Of a stretch of DNA of 64,000 bases, positions 62,258 to 64,000 are shown piece after piece; position 1 is the first letter of the stretch; every line of letters starts with the position of its first letter. The notes under the pieces were generated by a model. That model searched no databases, was not told the DNA's origin, and saw only the letters and a program-made list of their open reading frames with translations. A program made the translations under genes and the position numbers. Origin of the DNA: Ahaetulla prasina (lineage: Eukaryota; Chordata; Lepidosauria; Squamata; Colubridae); contig NC_080541.1 in NCBI RefSeq assembly GCF_028640845.1, forward strand, positions 6,788,935 to 6,852,934, given 5' to 3'.

Positions 62258-63145
62258 CTTTTTATTTATTTTATTTATTTATTATTTTGTCAATCACATA
62301 TAAGATAACAGGTAAAAGTATAAACATAATTTGGATACATGAAAAGAGTAAGTAAAAAAAAGGAATATTAGGACAGGGACTGTAGGCACACTGGTGCTCT
62401 TATGCACGCCCCTTACAGACCTCTTAGGAATGGGGCGAGGTCAACAGTAGACAGTTTAAATTTAAAGTTTTGGGGGTTTGGGGAAGAAACCACAGAGTCA
62501 GGTTGTGCATTCCAGGCATTGACCACTCTGTTGCTGAAGTCGTATTTTCTGCAATCGAGTTTGGAGCAGTTTGAGTTTATATCTATTATTTGCTCGTGTA
62601 TTGTTGTGGTTGAAGCTGAAGTAGTCATTGATAGGTAAGACACTGCGGCAGATAATTTTATGTACTCTGCTTAGGTCAGATTGAAGTCGGTGTAGCTCTA
62701 AGTTGTCTAAGCCCAAAATTTGGAGTCTGGTGGCATAAGGTATTTTATTGCGAGCAGAGGAGTGGAGGACTCTTCTTGTGAAATATCTCTGGGCTCGTCC
62801 AATTGTATTTATGACCGATATGCAGTGCGGGTTCCAGATAGATGAGCTGTATTCGAGAATTGGTCTAGCAAATATTTTGTATGCTCTAGTTTAGGGGTCT
62901 CCAACCTTGGCAACTTTAAGCCTGGCGGACTTCAACTCCCAGAACCCCCCAGCCAGGAAAGCTGGCTGGGGAATTCTGGGAGTTGAAGTCCGCCAGGCTT
63001 AAAGTTGTCAAGGTTGGAGACCCCAGAACTAGTTAGTAGTACACTATTACCAGAGAAGAAGCTACGCAAGATTAGGTTAACAACTCTTAGTGCCTTTTTG
63101 GCAAGGTTGTTACAGTGGGCTTTGGCACTTAGATCTTTTCTTCAT
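62258..63145 (-). mobile_element. L2/CR1-type LINE 3' end
   Basis: TTTATT tail, then on the minus strand the C-terminal coding region (SNRVVNAWNAQPDSVVSSPN, KIICRSVLPINDYFSFNHNN) and, beyond the nested MITE, the part before it. Same family as 31335. Confidence 0.85.
62892..63025. mobile_element. palindromic hAT MITE (family H1), nested
   Basis: TAGGGGTCTCCAACCTTGG ... GGTTGGAGACCCCAG inside the LINE. Both terminal bases are mutated. Confidence 0.85.
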
Positions 63146-63483
63146 TCTGCTTGTTGTCTCTGGATCGGTGGGCGAAGGTGGCGGGAAGCAGGTGGGAACA
63201 GTGGCAGTTCCTGAGATGATGGAATCATAGTTAGGTTACTCATGGTTGCGTGAGATTTAGACCTCCCTCCGCCCGTCCCGTGAGGCCACTGTAAGGCTTG
63301 CTGCGATGGGCAGCAGACAGAAGATGCCATAGCTGCCTGTTCTGTCTCCTTCCCCACTTCAGACTCACGAGCTGGCCTTCAGCCAGTGGATTCACGGATC
63401 TTATCAGTCCTGGCAGAGAAATCGCAGCTGCCTGCCAAAGTTCAAACAAATGACTCACGTAGCAAGATTTTCAGCTCTTTTTA
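63146..63483. repeat. unassigned repeat
   Basis: 63340-63480 resembles 49430-49590 and 52960-53124 (TCAGTCCTGGCAGAGAAATC against TCAGCCCTGGCAGCAAAAG), and in all three places it adjoins an L2 tail. The rest is unrecognised. Confidence 0.45.
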
Positions 63484-63950
63484 ATAATAATAATAATAAT
63501 ATTTTAATTTGTATACCGCCCTTCTCCCGAAGGACTCAGGGCGGTGAACAGGCAGATAAAATATAGATACACACAATAATTAAAAACATCCCTTAAAAAA
63601 CTAATTTAAATGCCCAAAATGTTAAAAAACGTACTCCCCCGTAAAATCACAAAATTTTAAAAACCCATCCAATAAAAATAAAAATCAGGCTAGTCCAGCC
63701 ATACGAAATAAATAAGTTTTAAGTTCGCGGCGAAAGGTCCTAAGGTCAGGTAATTGTCGAAGTCTGAGGGGAAGTTCGTTCCACAGTGGAGCTCCACAGA
63801 AGGCCCTCCCCCTGGGGGCCGCCAGTCGACACTGTTTGGCTGACGGCACCCTGAGGAGTCCCTCTCTGTGGGAGCGTACCGGACGATGGGAGATAGAAGC
63901 TGGCAGTAGACGGTCCCGTAGATAGCCCGGTCATTTAACCATTTAATTTT
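63484..63950 (-). mobile_element. L2-clade LINE 3' end
   Basis: ATAATA tail, GTATACCGCCCTTCTCCCGA, and C-terminal coding remnants to GTAGATAGCCCGGTC. Confidence 0.85.
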
Positions 63951-64000
63951 GAAATGGTTCAGCTAAAGTTTGCTTCCCGTGGAGTGAGAGCAGTCCCAAA

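Overview
The window is vertebrate nuclear DNA from a squamate reptile, most likely a snake. The pointers are a Sauria-SINE-like element (about 35275-35477), abundant CR1 and L2-type LINE 3' ends, a LINE whose 3' tail is the pentamer ATTCT with long AATAG arrays elsewhere, squamate-style L1 fragments, and a SPIN-like hAT transposon. The species cannot be named from the sequence alone.

There is one host gene I can support: an intact, single-exon coding sequence for the orphan class A receptor GPR20 at 2879-3910 on the + strand. A probable splice acceptor (AG at 2856-2857) lies just before it, and a solo LTR in the same orientation (2120-2678) sits about 180 bp upstream of that acceptor. All other long reading frames are retrotransposon remnants or translations of low-complexity repeats.

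The remaining 60 kb is layered repeat DNA. 1-2.1 kb: a mariner-type MITE, a 28-bp hairpin, an L2 tail and three SINEs. 4.2-8.1 kb: CR1, block-structured pentamer arrays, a solo LTR, and a minisatellite (7497-7956) that runs into a hAT MITE. 8.7-15.6 kb: MITEs, L1 pieces (ORF1 and ORF2) and a scrambled set of duplicated segments. 15.8-18.7 kb: a solo LTR with exact 5-bp target duplication, and a SPIN-like element with a 381-bp tandem duplication. 18.7-22.5 kb: purine microsatellites and SINEs. 22.9-31.3 kb: nested CR1, mariner MITE, hAT, LTR and LINE insertions. 31.3-34.9 kb: an L2/CR1-type LINE (+) split by a longer L2-clade LINE (-) that still shows intact reverse-transcriptase boxes. 35.6-39.0 kb: two copies of a hAT element carrying what looks like a captured coiled-coil gene fragment. 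39.5-45.5 kb: SINEs, L2, L1 with target duplication, hAT. 46.0-53.3 kb: a 3.5-3.8 kb segment in tandem duplicate, each copy holding a hAT element filled with GAAA/GGAA arrays. 53.1-64 kb: L2, LTR, a minisatellite sealed inside a hAT element (54713-55674), nested LINEs, an inverted CR1 pair and further L2/LINE ends.

I found no CRISPR array, functional rRNA or tRNA gene, or complete provirus. The most interesting signals concern repeat biology: tandem arrays that appear to start at, or inside, hAT element ends; gene-fragment capture; the tandem duplication; and the rearranged 11.6-15.6 kb region.
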